Shown one piece after another: positions 9,004 through 16,700 of a stretch of DNA of 64,000 nucleotides (position 1 is its first letter; every line of letters begins with the position of its first letter). Source of the DNA: Chitinophaga varians (GTDB lineage Bacteria; Bacteroidota; Bacteroidia; Chitinophagales; Chitinophagaceae). The notes below the pieces were generated by a model, which was not told the DNA's origin, did not search any database, and saw only the letters and a program-made list of their open reading frames with translations. The stretch covers positions 1,116,001 through 1,180,000 of the forward strand of contig NZ_JACVFB010000001.1 of NCBI RefSeq assembly GCF_014529945.1, in the 5' to 3' direction. The position numbers and the translations under genes are program-made.

Positions 9004-9549
9004 TCAGAAATTAGCTTGTTGTAGATGTTGCTGCATCTGGCTGACAGATCGATAGATACCTTTTGTCAGTTGTTCCTGGTCAGCGGATACGAGGTTGATA
9101 GCTTCCAGGAGATCTTCCGGGTTACAGGGTGCAGATGATTCCAGTTTAAGGATAATGTTCAGCAGACCGCTTTTGATAATATGAGCATGTCCGCCATATG
9201 GCGTTGCGTCGAAAAACGGACGGTAGTCTGCGTAGCTTTCGATCAGTGTCTCGCGTAACTGATGCAGTGATGCCATTCGTTTGTTTTTACTCATGCTGTG
9301 AGCGATATAGATGTGTGTGCGCAACTGGTCCTTTGTGCGCTGCACTACGGCGATATATTTCCGTAATACTTCTTCCAGCTGGGTGATGTTGGAGGTATGG
9401 GTATGGAAGATAAAGCTGCTGACCTGCCGCTGCTGCTCTCGTTGGGCTTTACGCTTTAACAGGCTACGTTGGGTAAGGGCTTCGTACACCGTCCTGAAAA
9501 TGGAGGTGAGACTTTCGATAGCTGCCGTACAGATGTTGATCAGTTCCAT
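9004..9549 (-). CDS. hypothetical helical protein
   Basis: I do not recognise this 181-residue protein. It has no signal peptide and no clear membrane helix, although the first 20 residues are fairly hydrophobic. A basic stretch (LKRKAQREQQRQ, about residues 31-42) is followed by predicted helices with no repeats or catalytic motif. It lies 10 bp downstream of the HPt-like gene on the same strand, so the two are probably co-transcribed and may act together. It ends close to the terminator of the convergent efflux operon. Confidence 0.7.
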   Translation of the reverse strand: MELINICTAAIESLTSIFRTVYEALTQRSLLKRKAQREQQRQVSSFIFHTHTSNITQLEEVLRKYIAVVQRTKDQLRTHIYIAHSMSKNKRMASLHQLRETLIESYADYRPFFDATPYGGHAHIIKSGLLNIILKLESSAPCNPEDLLEAINLVSADQEQLTKGIYRSVSQMQQHLQQANF

Positions 9550-9559
9550 GGGGGTTAGT

Positions 9560-9988
9560 TTATCCTTGTCGCTGGGGATGGCTCAGGTATACCTTCATCC
9601 GGGCTATTTCCTCCCGGAAATAAGGCAGGTGGGCCAGTACTTCGATATGTATACGGCGGAATGCCATGACAATCGAAGCGGTATCGATAATTTCTTTTCT
9701 GGGCTGATGGGTCAGTGCGAACACCTGCTGCTCGATATGCCGCATCTCCTGACCGGAGCTGGTCAAACCTACCATGTACAGGTTTTCACGGAAACGATTC
9801 AGGCTGAAACTGGCATGCTCCCATTCAGCCGATTCAAGGTGGGCCTCGATGTTTTGTAATTTCCCTGTGATAATATCGCAGAAGGTTTCAAACAGGTCAA
9901 TCACATACTCAATATTGTTTTCGTACAACTCCTGCAGGTATTCATCATCAAAATGCCCGCTAAACCGAAATACAGGGTCATGATTCAT
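9560..9988 (-). CDS. HPt-domain-like protein lacking the phosphoacceptor histidine
   Basis: A 142-residue all-helical cytoplasmic protein. Residues 14-85 resemble histidine phosphotransfer (HPt) domains: DEYLQELYENNIEYVIDLFE matches the first two helices, and LNRFRENLYMVGLTSSGQEM aligns with the usual xHxLKGxxxxxGxxxL motif. At the place of the phosphorylated His there is Asn, and the KG after it is RE. Known HPt proteins relay phosphoryl groups between receiver domains; this one could only bind, not relay. It is first of a two-gene unit with the 9004-9549 gene. The family call is by eye and could be wrong. Confidence 0.6.
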   Translation of the reverse strand: MNHDPVFRFSGHFDDEYLQELYENNIEYVIDLFETFCDIITGKLQNIEAHLESAEWEHASFSLNRFRENLYMVGLTSSGQEMRHIEQQVFALTHQPRKEIIDTASIVMAFRRIHIEVLAHLPYFREEIARMKVYLSHPQRQG

Positions 9989-10097
9989 GTAGCATCATAT
10001 TGACGCGGCAATATCCATTTTGATGGGAAATTTTTTGTTTATTGGATCATAATGAAATGAGATTAACAAATCGGAAGGGAACGGTGCCAACACACAA

Positions 10098-10128
10098 ATG
10101 CCCGGACGCTGTAACATCGCCCGGGCAT
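10098..10128 (-). terminator. hairpin after the MarR gene
   Basis: ATGCCCGG (10098-10105) pairs with CCGGGCAT (10121-10128). It lies 22 bp past the marR stop. The T-run is weak in the minus direction (TTTGTGTG) and better in the plus direction, where no gene is seen. Confidence 0.5.
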
Positions 10129-10149
10129 CCTTATTTTTATGGATCGGGA

Positions 10150-10641
10150 TTATTGATCGGACTGCTCCAGCAGACCAATCTTTACCCGCTTATACATGCT
10201 TTTTTCATCCAGTGATTTCTCCAGCTCGCCGAGAACGGCCAACAAGCTGCTACTGGCCTCTTCCAGCCATTTGCGGTTTTCTTCCCGGATCACGTCCAGG
10301 ATAGGGCCTATTTTCCGGTGCATCTGCCTGCCGGCGGCCGACAGGGAGATCAGCCGGCGACGTTTGTCCCGGCTGTCGGGCGATGTTTTGACCAGGCCCT
10401 GTGCCAGCAGCTGATCTATAAACTGCACCACGGCGGGGTGGGTGAGCTGCAACGATTCGGATATTTCTGTGACGCTCAACTGCTTTTGCCGCACCAGCAG
10501 TTCCAGTATCAGAAACCACCGCGCCTCAAAGTCCAGTCCGGACTCCTTATATATCCTGCTGATGTCCTGGGACAGGCGCTCGCTGAGCCTTTTGAGCCGC
10601 GTGGCCAGCGCCAGTTCTTCCAGTTCGTTTACCAGATTCAT
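10150..10641 (-). CDS. MarR-family transcriptional regulator
   Basis: A 163-residue winged-helix regulator. Residues about 45-110 form the MarR DNA-binding domain: LLVRQKQLSVTEISESLQLTHPAVVQFIDQLLAQGLV, then the wing DSRDKRRRLISLSAAG. MarR dimers usually repress their own operon and release DNA on binding a small ligand. The gene lies 18 bp downstream of the TonB-receptor-like gene on the same strand, so it is probably expressed with it and may control it. Two near-identical 19-bp elements flank the promoter of that gene. Confidence 0.9.
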   Translation of the reverse strand: MNLVNELEELALATRLKRLSERLSQDISRIYKESGLDFEARWFLILELLVRQKQLSVTEISESLQLTHPAVVQFIDQLLAQGLVKTSPDSRDKRRRLISLSAAGRQMHRKIGPILDVIREENRKWLEEASSSLLAVLGELEKSLDEKSMYKRVKIGLLEQSDQ

Positions 10642-10659
10642 GCAGCCAATTTAGCAAAA

Positions 10660-13107
10660 TTATCCGGCCCGGCGCTTTTCCTCTTCGGCGCCACCGGCCT
10701 TTTTATTACCGCCACCGGAACTATTGCCACCGAATTTGTAGTTGAACGTAATCGTGAATACCCGGCTATCCCTACGCTGGAAGAAGGTTTCGCCATAGCC
10801 GGTCAAACGGGTGACGGCATTGGTGTAGTTAGTGAAAAACACATCCGAGAGATTCAGTTTGATGGAAGCCTTCTTGTGCCATAATTGTCGCTGCGCCCCG
10901 ATGCCCATGAACCATACACCTTTTACGTCCAGAAAACCGTAATAGGTGCGGCTGCTATATGTGGCGGTGACTTCCATCGTGGTAGCAGGGTCGATGGTAA
11001 TGCTGTTGATGCTGTTGAGGCTAAAAGAAACCCTGCTGGCATTCAGATGTGTATTGGCCAGATCGCCTTTGTATTCGCCATAATAGGCCAACGCTTCGTT
11101 GGTACTGTTCAGCCACTTCCCAACGGAGAAGGGTACACTAAAACTGAGATTGTAATAGTTATAGCGCGCCAGGTTATGACCGGTCTGGATAACACTGTTG
11201 GGTTCCTTGTCGGGCGACAATACCGTCAGAATATTATCGGTGGTGGTGCTGAAGCCCAGTTTGGTAATATACTTCTCCCGGAAAGTATGCGTCAACTCAA
11301 ACGAGTTGGTGATCTCCGGTTTCAGATAGGGGTTACCGGTAGAATAGGTCAGCGGATCCAGAAATACCTTGAACGGATTCAGCTCGCGATAAGAAGGACG
11401 ATTGATGCGGCGGCTCAAAGAGATACCCAGATCGTGTGTTTTGTTGAACGCATAACCAACATACCCGCTGGGGAAGAACTGTGTATAGTTGCGGTCAAAG
11501 TTTTCTTTATTGGTGACCTGTAATCCTTTGGCGATGGTATTTTCCACGCGTAGCCCCAGCTGTATGCTCAGGCGGGCCCATTTTTTGGAAGCATTAAGAT
11601 AAGCGGCATTGATATTCTCGTCATATACAAATCGGTTGCTCTTGCCGGTATCGAGGATATCGGTTCCGCTGCTCCTGTCAAAAAAACGGACATCATTATC
11701 TGCTTTTACCCAACTGCTTTTAATACCGGCATCCAGCCGTGCGCCCAGGCTTCGAAGCGGTTGGGTGTAATCTGCTTTTATGGATTTAATATTCAGGTCG
11801 CCGGATAAGTTCCCAAACAGCTGATAGTCTGGTTTGGTAGGCGCCTGTTGCAAATCAAAATAGGACGTCCGGTAATTTTGAAGCTCGTCGTTGCTAAAAC
11901 GGGCGTAGTCCAGGTCTACCGACAACTCTTTTCCTGTGGTATCCAGTCTGTGTTTATAATTCAGGTTGATGCTTCCGTTGTTTCTTTGGGGATGATTATC
12001 GCCGATGGTAGTGAATGAACCTGTTTTTTGTTGTTGTATGTTGAAGGATGTTGCCTCGCTGTTGGAAGTGATGCTGCCTTTGTTAAAGATGCCATTGGCC
12101 ACTACGCCCACGGTGATATCCGGCGTAATGTTATAGTCGGCGCCGAGGCGTGCGTTGTGGGTGTTGAAGCCTAACCGGAAAAAGTTATCATAGTTGATAC
12201 CGCCTGTATATTGGCCGGCAGGATCATAAAATTGCCGTTCTATCGTAAGGTCGTTCATGAACTGCCGGTAGTTATAGCTGTAGGAGCCGAACAGGTTCAC
12301 TTTTTTCATCTTACTGTTGAAATTGACGGAAGGGTTTATTTTGGGATATACGCCCTGTCCGTAACTGAGTGATACATTACCGTTGGTGCCGCTTTGGTGG
12401 CCTTTTCGGAGCCGTATGTCAATGATGCCGGCATTACCGGCAGCGTCATATTTGGCGGACGGATTGGTGATCAGGTCTATTTTTTCTATCTGGTTGGCCG
12501 ACAGGTTACGCAACAGATTGGCCAGTTCCTGTCCGGACATGGGTACCAGTTTGCCGTCCATCATCACCTGCACGCCTTGTCTGCCACGCATCGCGATGTT
12601 ATCATTCTGATCGATGGTGATACCAGGGGCTTTTTCCAGTACCTCCAGCGCCGTGCTGCCGGCGGCAGAAATAGAGCCTGCCACATGGAGGGTGGTTTTA
12701 TCATACTGTTGCTGAATGAACGGTTTGGTGGCCGTTACACTGGCTTCCCGCAGGGTAGTAGTGGTAGCCTGCAGGCGAAGGGTGCCCAATTGCAGGTCTT
12801 TGTTGAGCGTTACAGCGGCCGACAGCCAGGGTGCATAGGCCATGCTCTGTGTGGCCAGCAGATATTGCCCTGCGGGCAGATGATCGAAAGTGAAATTACC
12901 CTGTGCGTCCGTGTATTCCAGTTTGACCAGCTTCTTGTCCGCTGCCTGTAGTAATTGTACAACTACATCCCTGGCAGGTGTATTGTCTGCCGTGGCGAAG
13001 GTGCCCTTTATATGATAAAACACATTGGCAGTCTGGCTAAAGGCTTTATTTATGTAAGTAGTAACGTAAATAAAAAAAATAAAAGTAAATAAAGATGACA
13101 GTCTCAT
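10660..13107 (-). CDS. TonB-dependent-receptor-like outer-membrane protein (OMP_b-brl_3 type)
   Basis: An 815-residue outer-membrane beta-barrel. After a Sec signal (ending near AFSQ), residues about 32-110 form a carboxypeptidase-regulatory-like beta-sandwich (GNFTFDHLPAGQYLLATQ). A plug domain follows with LEKAPGITIDQNDNIAMRGR and the end motif YDAAGNAGIIDIRLRKG. The remaining 550 residues alternate aromatic beta-strands typical of a 22-strand barrel. Proteins of this kind are often linked to uptake of, or response to, compounds at the outer membrane; the ligand is unknown. It is first in an operon with a MarR regulator. A minus-strand -7 element TACTTTTG lies at 13130-13123. Confidence 0.9.
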   Translation of the reverse strand: MRLSSLFTFIFFIYVTTYINKAFSQTANVFYHIKGTFATADNTPARDVVVQLLQAADKKLVKLEYTDAQGNFTFDHLPAGQYLLATQSMAYAPWLSAAVTLNKDLQLGTLRLQATTTTLREASVTATKPFIQQQYDKTTLHVAGSISAAGSTALEVLEKAPGITIDQNDNIAMRGRQGVQVMMDGKLVPMSGQELANLLRNLSANQIEKIDLITNPSAKYDAAGNAGIIDIRLRKGHQSGTNGNVSLSYGQGVYPKINPSVNFNSKMKKVNLFGSYSYNYRQFMNDLTIERQFYDPAGQYTGGINYDNFFRLGFNTHNARLGADYNITPDITVGVVANGIFNKGSITSNSEATSFNIQQQKTGSFTTIGDNHPQRNNGSINLNYKHRLDTTGKELSVDLDYARFSNDELQNYRTSYFDLQQAPTKPDYQLFGNLSGDLNIKSIKADYTQPLRSLGARLDAGIKSSWVKADNDVRFFDRSSGTDILDTGKSNRFVYDENINAAYLNASKKWARLSIQLGLRVENTIAKGLQVTNKENFDRNYTQFFPSGYVGYAFNKTHDLGISLSRRINRPSYRELNPFKVFLDPLTYSTGNPYLKPEITNSFELTHTFREKYITKLGFSTTTDNILTVLSPDKEPNSVIQTGHNLARYNYYNLSFSVPFSVGKWLNSTNEALAYYGEYKGDLANTHLNASRVSFSLNSINSITIDPATTMEVTATYSSRTYYGFLDVKGVWFMGIGAQRQLWHKKASIKLNLSDVFFTNYTNAVTRLTGYGETFFQRRDSRVFTITFNYKFGGNSSGGGNKKAGGAEEEKRRAG
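13047..13065 (-). promoter_or_regulatory. 19-bp element copy A, inside the receptor gene start
   Basis: Read on the minus strand this is GTTACTACTTACATAAATA. It differs in two positions from copy B at 13163-13181, which lies in the opposite orientation. It sits in codons 15-20 of the receptor gene. Confidence 0.45.
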
Positions 13108-13122
13108 TGGGGTGTTTTAGGG

Positions 13123-13130
13123 CAAAAGTA
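13123..13130 (-). promoter_or_regulatory. Bacteroidota -7 promoter element for the receptor-marR operon
   Basis: The minus strand reads TACTTTTG, an exact TAnnTTTG match, 15 bp before the receptor ATG. Confidence 0.6.
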
Positions 13131-13162
13131 GGGTTATTACGTTCGTGTGAACATAGGTAATA

Positions 13163-13181
13163 GTAACTACTTACGTAAATA
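13163..13181 (+). promoter_or_regulatory. 19-bp element copy B, upstream of the receptor promoter
   Basis: GTAACTACTTACGTAAATA; 17 of 19 bases match copy A (13047-13065) in inverted orientation. The core GTAACTACTTAC is an inverted repeat GTAA-N4-TTAC. With copy A it brackets the promoter, as expected for a repressor operator pair; the MarR regulator of the same operon is the obvious candidate. Confidence 0.45.
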
Positions 13182-13254
13182 TTTATCGCCGGCAACCGGC
13201 CTTGATGGATGGAGCTGTCCTGAAAATTTTAGTCGCTGTAAACCGGCATGTCAG

Positions 13255-13731
13255 TTATTGGGCAGGAGAGGCGGTATCGTCTTCTACACATTTCTCCTTA
13301 CGGCGGGTATCAATCACATACTGGATTTTCCACTCTTTGCCCAGCTTCACCAACTGAAAGGAATTAACGCCACAATGGTGGAACTTCCCCTGATGATAAA
13401 AGCGGTAGGGCGTCCATACGGAGGCGAGATGATCATCTATTTGTATCGGCCCATAGGTGATACGCTCGTCGAGATCGCCTTTGGGCGTGCCTGCGATGAT
13501 GCCGGCAAAACGTTCCACAGAAACATTTTTCACCGTGGTGCTGCCTTTGTGCTCATCAATTGTCTGAAACACCGCGGTAGGAGAGAAACATTCGCGCAGC
13601 GCCACGCTGTCGCTGCTACGCATGGCGGTAAACATCTTATCAATGGTTTGTTTCACACCGGCAGTTTCAGACTGCGCGTGCAGGGCGTTAACAGCAAAGA
13701 GGGCTGGCAGGATGAAGTACAGATAGCGCAT
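13255..13731 (-). CDS. secreted NTF2-like (SnoaL/DUF4440-type) protein
   Basis: A 158-residue protein with a clear Sec signal (MRYLYFILPALFAVNALHAQ). The mature part fits the NTF2-like cone fold: VKQTIDKMFTAMRSSDSVALRECFSPTAVFQT at the start, strands in the middle, and EWKIQYVIDTRR at the end. Members of this fold bind small molecules or act as isomerases and hydrolases; no catalytic set can be assigned here. It is exported to the periplasm. It lies 21 bp downstream of the LysR regulator on the same strand, and may be co-transcribed with it. Confidence 0.8.
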   Translation of the reverse strand: MRYLYFILPALFAVNALHAQSETAGVKQTIDKMFTAMRSSDSVALRECFSPTAVFQTIDEHKGSTTVKNVSVERFAGIIAGTPKGDLDERITYGPIQIDDHLASVWTPYRFYHQGKFHHCGVNSFQLVKLGKEWKIQYVIDTRRKEKCVEDDTASPAQ

Positions 13732-13752
13732 CTTTTTTAAACCTAAAATACG

Positions 13753-14661
13753 CTATTTGGACCGTTTCTGATCTGCGGCTTTGAAATACTGACGGATGTG
13801 CTCCGCAAACTGCCGTATCAACGGGTTATGCTGGTCTATACATGCTGCCTTCCAGGTCCGCTTCCGCATGGGCGTATGTAAGGGAAGGGTAACCAGGTCG
13901 CGGTTTTTCAGGTACGGCGCGATGGCCCAGGTGGCGAAGATCCCAATGCCCATACCTGCCTGGATCATCTCCACGATGGCTTCGGTGAGCTGCAACCGGG
14001 TGATCTCTTTCGGCCGCGATTCCCGGAAAAACTCCTTCATCATGCTATGGGTGCCTGCTTCTTCCGCTACATCGTACGTGAGCAAATGCTCGGTGGCAAA
14101 GTCTGCTGCGGCCAGCGATTTTTTCTGCCCCACAAAAGGATGTTTCCGTGGCAACACCACCACCACTTCATCATGAAAAAGCGTATGGGTATGAACGCCG
14201 GGAGGCGGGGTGTCATCACTGATAATAGCCACGTCCAGCTCTCCGTTCATCAGCCAGGACAGCGGTTTCTGCGTGGCGGCGGCCACAATGCTGATCTCCA
14301 CCTGCTGATGCCGGGATTTCAGTTCCGTGATCACCCGCGGCAACCAGTGGTAACAGGTATAACATTCCGTGCTGATACGCAGGGTCTGCAACTTACCTTG
14401 ACGATAAGCTTGTATGTCTTCCTGCAGGCGTGTCAACTGTGGCAATACGTTGTTGGCGCTTTCCATCACCCTTCTGCCGGCGGCAGTCAGTAACAGCTTT
14501 TTGTTGACCCGCTCAAACATCGGTAACCCCGCCCGCTTCTCCAGGTCTTTCAACTGATGGCTCAGGGCCGACTGGGTCAGGTACATCTTATCAGCGGCTT
14601 TGGTGAGCGAGCCTTCCGCTACAATATGCGCTACCAGTTGAAGATCGTTACTTGTGATCAT
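13753..14661 (-). CDS. LysR-family transcriptional regulator
   Basis: A 302-residue LysR regulator of standard length. Residues 1-60 form the helix-turn-helix domain (ADKMYLTQSALSHQLKDLEKRAG). The rest is the periplasmic-binding-protein-like effector domain, with LRISTECYTCYHWLPRVI at its start; this Cys-containing segment resembles MetR-type members, so a methionine or sulfur link is possible but unproven. It is transcribed divergently from a thioredoxin-family gene with 87 bp between starts, the usual arrangement of a LysR regulator and its target. Confidence 0.9.
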   Translation of the reverse strand: MITSNDLQLVAHIVAEGSLTKAADKMYLTQSALSHQLKDLEKRAGLPMFERVNKKLLLTAAGRRVMESANNVLPQLTRLQEDIQAYRQGKLQTLRISTECYTCYHWLPRVITELKSRHQQVEISIVAAATQKPLSWLMNGELDVAIISDDTPPPGVHTHTLFHDEVVVVLPRKHPFVGQKKSLAAADFATEHLLTYDVAEEAGTHSMMKEFFRESRPKEITRLQLTEAIVEMIQAGMGIGIFATWAIAPYLKNRDLVTLPLHTPMRKRTWKAACIDQHNPLIRQFAEHIRQYFKAADQKRSK

Positions 14662-14719
14662 GAGGTATTTTCATCAAAAATAGGAAAAGTATTCATTTTT
14701 CTCATGTTTTATCGATGGG

Positions 14720-14727
14720 TACCTTTG
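14720..14727 (+). promoter_or_regulatory. Bacteroidota -7 promoter element for the thioredoxin gene
   Basis: TACCTTTG, exact TAnnTTTG, 21 bp before the ATG at 14749. This location also supports that start over earlier in-frame codons. Confidence 0.65.
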
Positions 14728-14748
14728 ACAAACAAAACTCATTGGTAT

Positions 14749-15339
14749 ATGGAAACAGCAATCAAACATTTTACCGGGCAACAGGTAGAAGAAGCATTTC
14801 AGCTGGCGAAAGCCACGAACCGCCCTTTGCTCATCGACTTCTGGGCGGACAACTGTAAGGGGTGTCAGCGCATGGACGCAGTGACATACGAGGATGATGT
14901 GGTCCGCGAATACCTGGAACAACATTATGTGCTGGTGAAATTCAATGTAAAAGAGGTGACCAAAGCTTTCGCCACCAAATACCTGACACGGGCGCTGGTA
15001 TGGACGCCCGCTTTTTTTATGTACGCACCGGATGGTAATGTGGTCCGCGAGGCTACCGGCTATCTGCCGCCGCATCAGTTGCTGCCCGAACTGACGATCG
15101 GCAGGGCCTTGCTGCTAATGCGCCGCGGCAAACCGGCAGAGAGCATCCCGCTGTTGAATGAACTGATTGCCGGAGAGATCCATCCCTCCCTGCATCAGGA
15201 AGTATTATACTGGCTGGGCGTGGCCGCGTTCTTTGCCGAAGGCAAATCGTTTGATGCACTGGTGCCTTACTGGCGTGAGTTACGGGAAACCTACCCGGGT
15301 AGTATATGGGCAGAACGGGCAGATACCTTCCCGCAATAA
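14749..15339 (+). CDS. thioredoxin-fold protein with TPR-like C-terminus
   Basis: A 196-residue protein without a signal peptide, so cytoplasmic. The thioredoxin domain covers residues 8-115 with the active site WADNCKGCQ (Cys36 and Cys39) and the cis-proline in VWTPAFF. It resembles the thioredoxin_7/DsbD-gamma type more than classical TrxA (CGPC). Residues 120-196 form helical hairpins (LLNELIAGEIHPSLHQEVLYWLG) like a short TPR tail. It probably reduces disulfides or acts as a thiol sensor. It is divergent from a LysR regulator which may control it. Confidence 0.85.
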   Translation: METAIKHFTGQQVEEAFQLAKATNRPLLIDFWADNCKGCQRMDAVTYEDDVVREYLEQHYVLVKFNVKEVTKAFATKYLTRALVWTPAFFMYAPDGNVVREATGYLPPHQLLPELTIGRALLLMRRGKPAESIPLLNELIAGEIHPSLHQEVLYWLGVAAFFAEGKSFDALVPYWRELRETYPGSIWAERADTFPQ

Positions 15340-15340
15340 A

Positions 15341-15432
15341 TGACGAATTGCGAATGACGAATGGAGGGCTGTCTTATGGAGCAGTTATTTAATACACTTC
15401 CCATGAGACAGCCCTCTATTCGCAATTCGTCA
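15341..15432. repeat. long inverted repeat between convergent genes
   Basis: Two nested arms: TGACGAATTGCGAAT (15341-15355) pairs perfectly with 15418-15432, and GAGGGCTGTCT (15364-15374) with 15406-15416. It fills the gap between the thioredoxin and TPR genes and probably acts as a two-way terminator. A repeat of the same style, with a different sequence, lies at 54801-54957. Confidence 0.7.
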
Positions 15433-15439
15433 TCGTAAT

Positions 15440-16408
15440 TCATCTGCGGGCCGGCTTCAGGCAGGTGTGTAGAAAATCGAGGTAGGGCTGTTCTTCGTTT
15501 TCAAAGAGTTTTTCTCCAGCCAGCATATGCGCGCGCAGCAGGTATTCACGGGCATGCCAGTGTTCTTCCATCTCCAGCAGCGTTTCTCCCAGGCGCATCA
15601 ATACAAAGGCATTGGTTTGTCCGTCTTCTGCGGTATTGGCTTTGGCTGCTTCGAGGTAAGACATGGCCTGGTGATAGTCGCGCAGCAGAAAAAAGGCATC
15701 GCCGATGGCGGCGTTCAGCGTAAGGCTTTGACCGAAAGCGGCCTGTGGATCAGGAATTTGTTTCAGTGCCCGTATCCATGCCCGCGCTGCCTTTTCATAG
15801 TTGCCCGCTGCAAAGGCGCTGTGGCCCTGCTGTAGCAGCGGCTGCATATGATCGATGATAAACGGATGCAGTTCAAATGGTTCAGGAGCTGCCTGCTGTG
15901 CGATAGGTTGCAGTATCTCCTGTTCAAAACGTTCCATCACCACCGCATCTGTCATCTGTGGATGGGTAAAGAGTTCCCAGTACAGCAACGGCAGGCCTTT
16001 GAAGTCCCATTTGCGTGCGCCGTAGTTACGGGCCATCCGCAGGATGGTTTTGGCTTCTGTGGGTTTATGAAGATAAAGCAGCGATGCGGCAAACAATATA
16101 TATGGCCTCGGATCATGAACAGGTTCCGGACTGGATTCAATATCTGCTACCCATAACCCTGCGATGTTGCTGGCTTCCTGCACACGGCCGGCATCCAACA
16201 AACGCAATAAATGATCGTTGAGTACCATCAGGGTACAGTTGGTGTTAAATCGGGGCGCTGGCACCAACGCCCACGCTGCGGCTGTTTTGTCGGCTGCCAG
16301 CCGGATATCGGTGGCCTGTAGGGTGGCTGCTTCCTGCAGCAGCTCGTGCAACATATTTTCCAGTGCGTTTGGCAACGGTACGGTCTTTCTGATTTTTCTC
16401 TTTACCAT
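15440..16408 (-). CDS. TPR-repeat protein
   Basis: A 322-residue protein made of helical repeats, with no signal peptide. TPR-like units are visible at ARAWIRALKQIPDPQAAFG, LNAAIGDAFFLLRDYHQAMSYLEAAK and LMRLGETLLEMEEHWHAREYLLRA. The basic start MVKRKIRKTV at 16408 is preferred over an ATG 24 bp upstream because the extra residues look unlike an N-terminus. TPR proteins are scaffolds; no partner is suggested by the context. A palindrome (16446-16460) lies about 40 bp upstream. Confidence 0.75.
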   Translation of the reverse strand: MVKRKIRKTVPLPNALENMLHELLQEAATLQATDIRLAADKTAAAWALVPAPRFNTNCTLMVLNDHLLRLLDAGRVQEASNIAGLWVADIESSPEPVHDPRPYILFAASLLYLHKPTEAKTILRMARNYGARKWDFKGLPLLYWELFTHPQMTDAVVMERFEQEILQPIAQQAAPEPFELHPFIIDHMQPLLQQGHSAFAAGNYEKAARAWIRALKQIPDPQAAFGQSLTLNAAIGDAFFLLRDYHQAMSYLEAAKANTAEDGQTNAFVLMRLGETLLEMEEHWHAREYLLRAHMLAGEKLFENEEQPYLDFLHTCLKPARR

Positions 16409-16445
16409 ATATGCGGAGGTAGGTGTAAACAATACCTGAAATTAA

Positions 16446-16460
16446 CACCTAATTTAGGTG
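16446..16460. promoter_or_regulatory. 15-bp palindrome, possible operator
   Basis: CACCTAATTTAGGTG has perfect 7-bp arms around one central base. It lies in the 292-bp gap between the TPR gene (minus) and the P450 gene (plus), nearer to the former. Confidence 0.4.
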
Positions 16461-16606
16461 ATGGTTGTCAATTAAGATGAACGATAAACCAGCATAACAT
16501 GCGCTTAACAGGGAGTACTCGTAAAGGGGCTATGATTAACGCTCGGTTAACAGTGCTGTTGTGACACGATATATATAAATACAAGTTGTATTTTGTTTAT
16601 TGTACC

Positions 16607-16628
16607 GATAAACTGTTTATCACCGTTT
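16607..16628 (+). promoter_or_regulatory. element shared with the terpene synthase promoter
   Basis: GATAAACTGTTTATC (16607-16621) is a perfect palindrome with 7-bp arms. Its right part continues into TGTTTATCACCGTTT (16614-16628), identical over 15 bases to a minus-strand site just upstream of the terpene synthase (18868-18854). Likely a binding site for a regulator of both genes. Confidence 0.5.
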
Positions 16629-16700
16629 TTCTTCTTTTATCATCGTTATTCATGTACCAGCGGCCACTGCATGTGATGGCCGCACAAACGATTGTCACTT

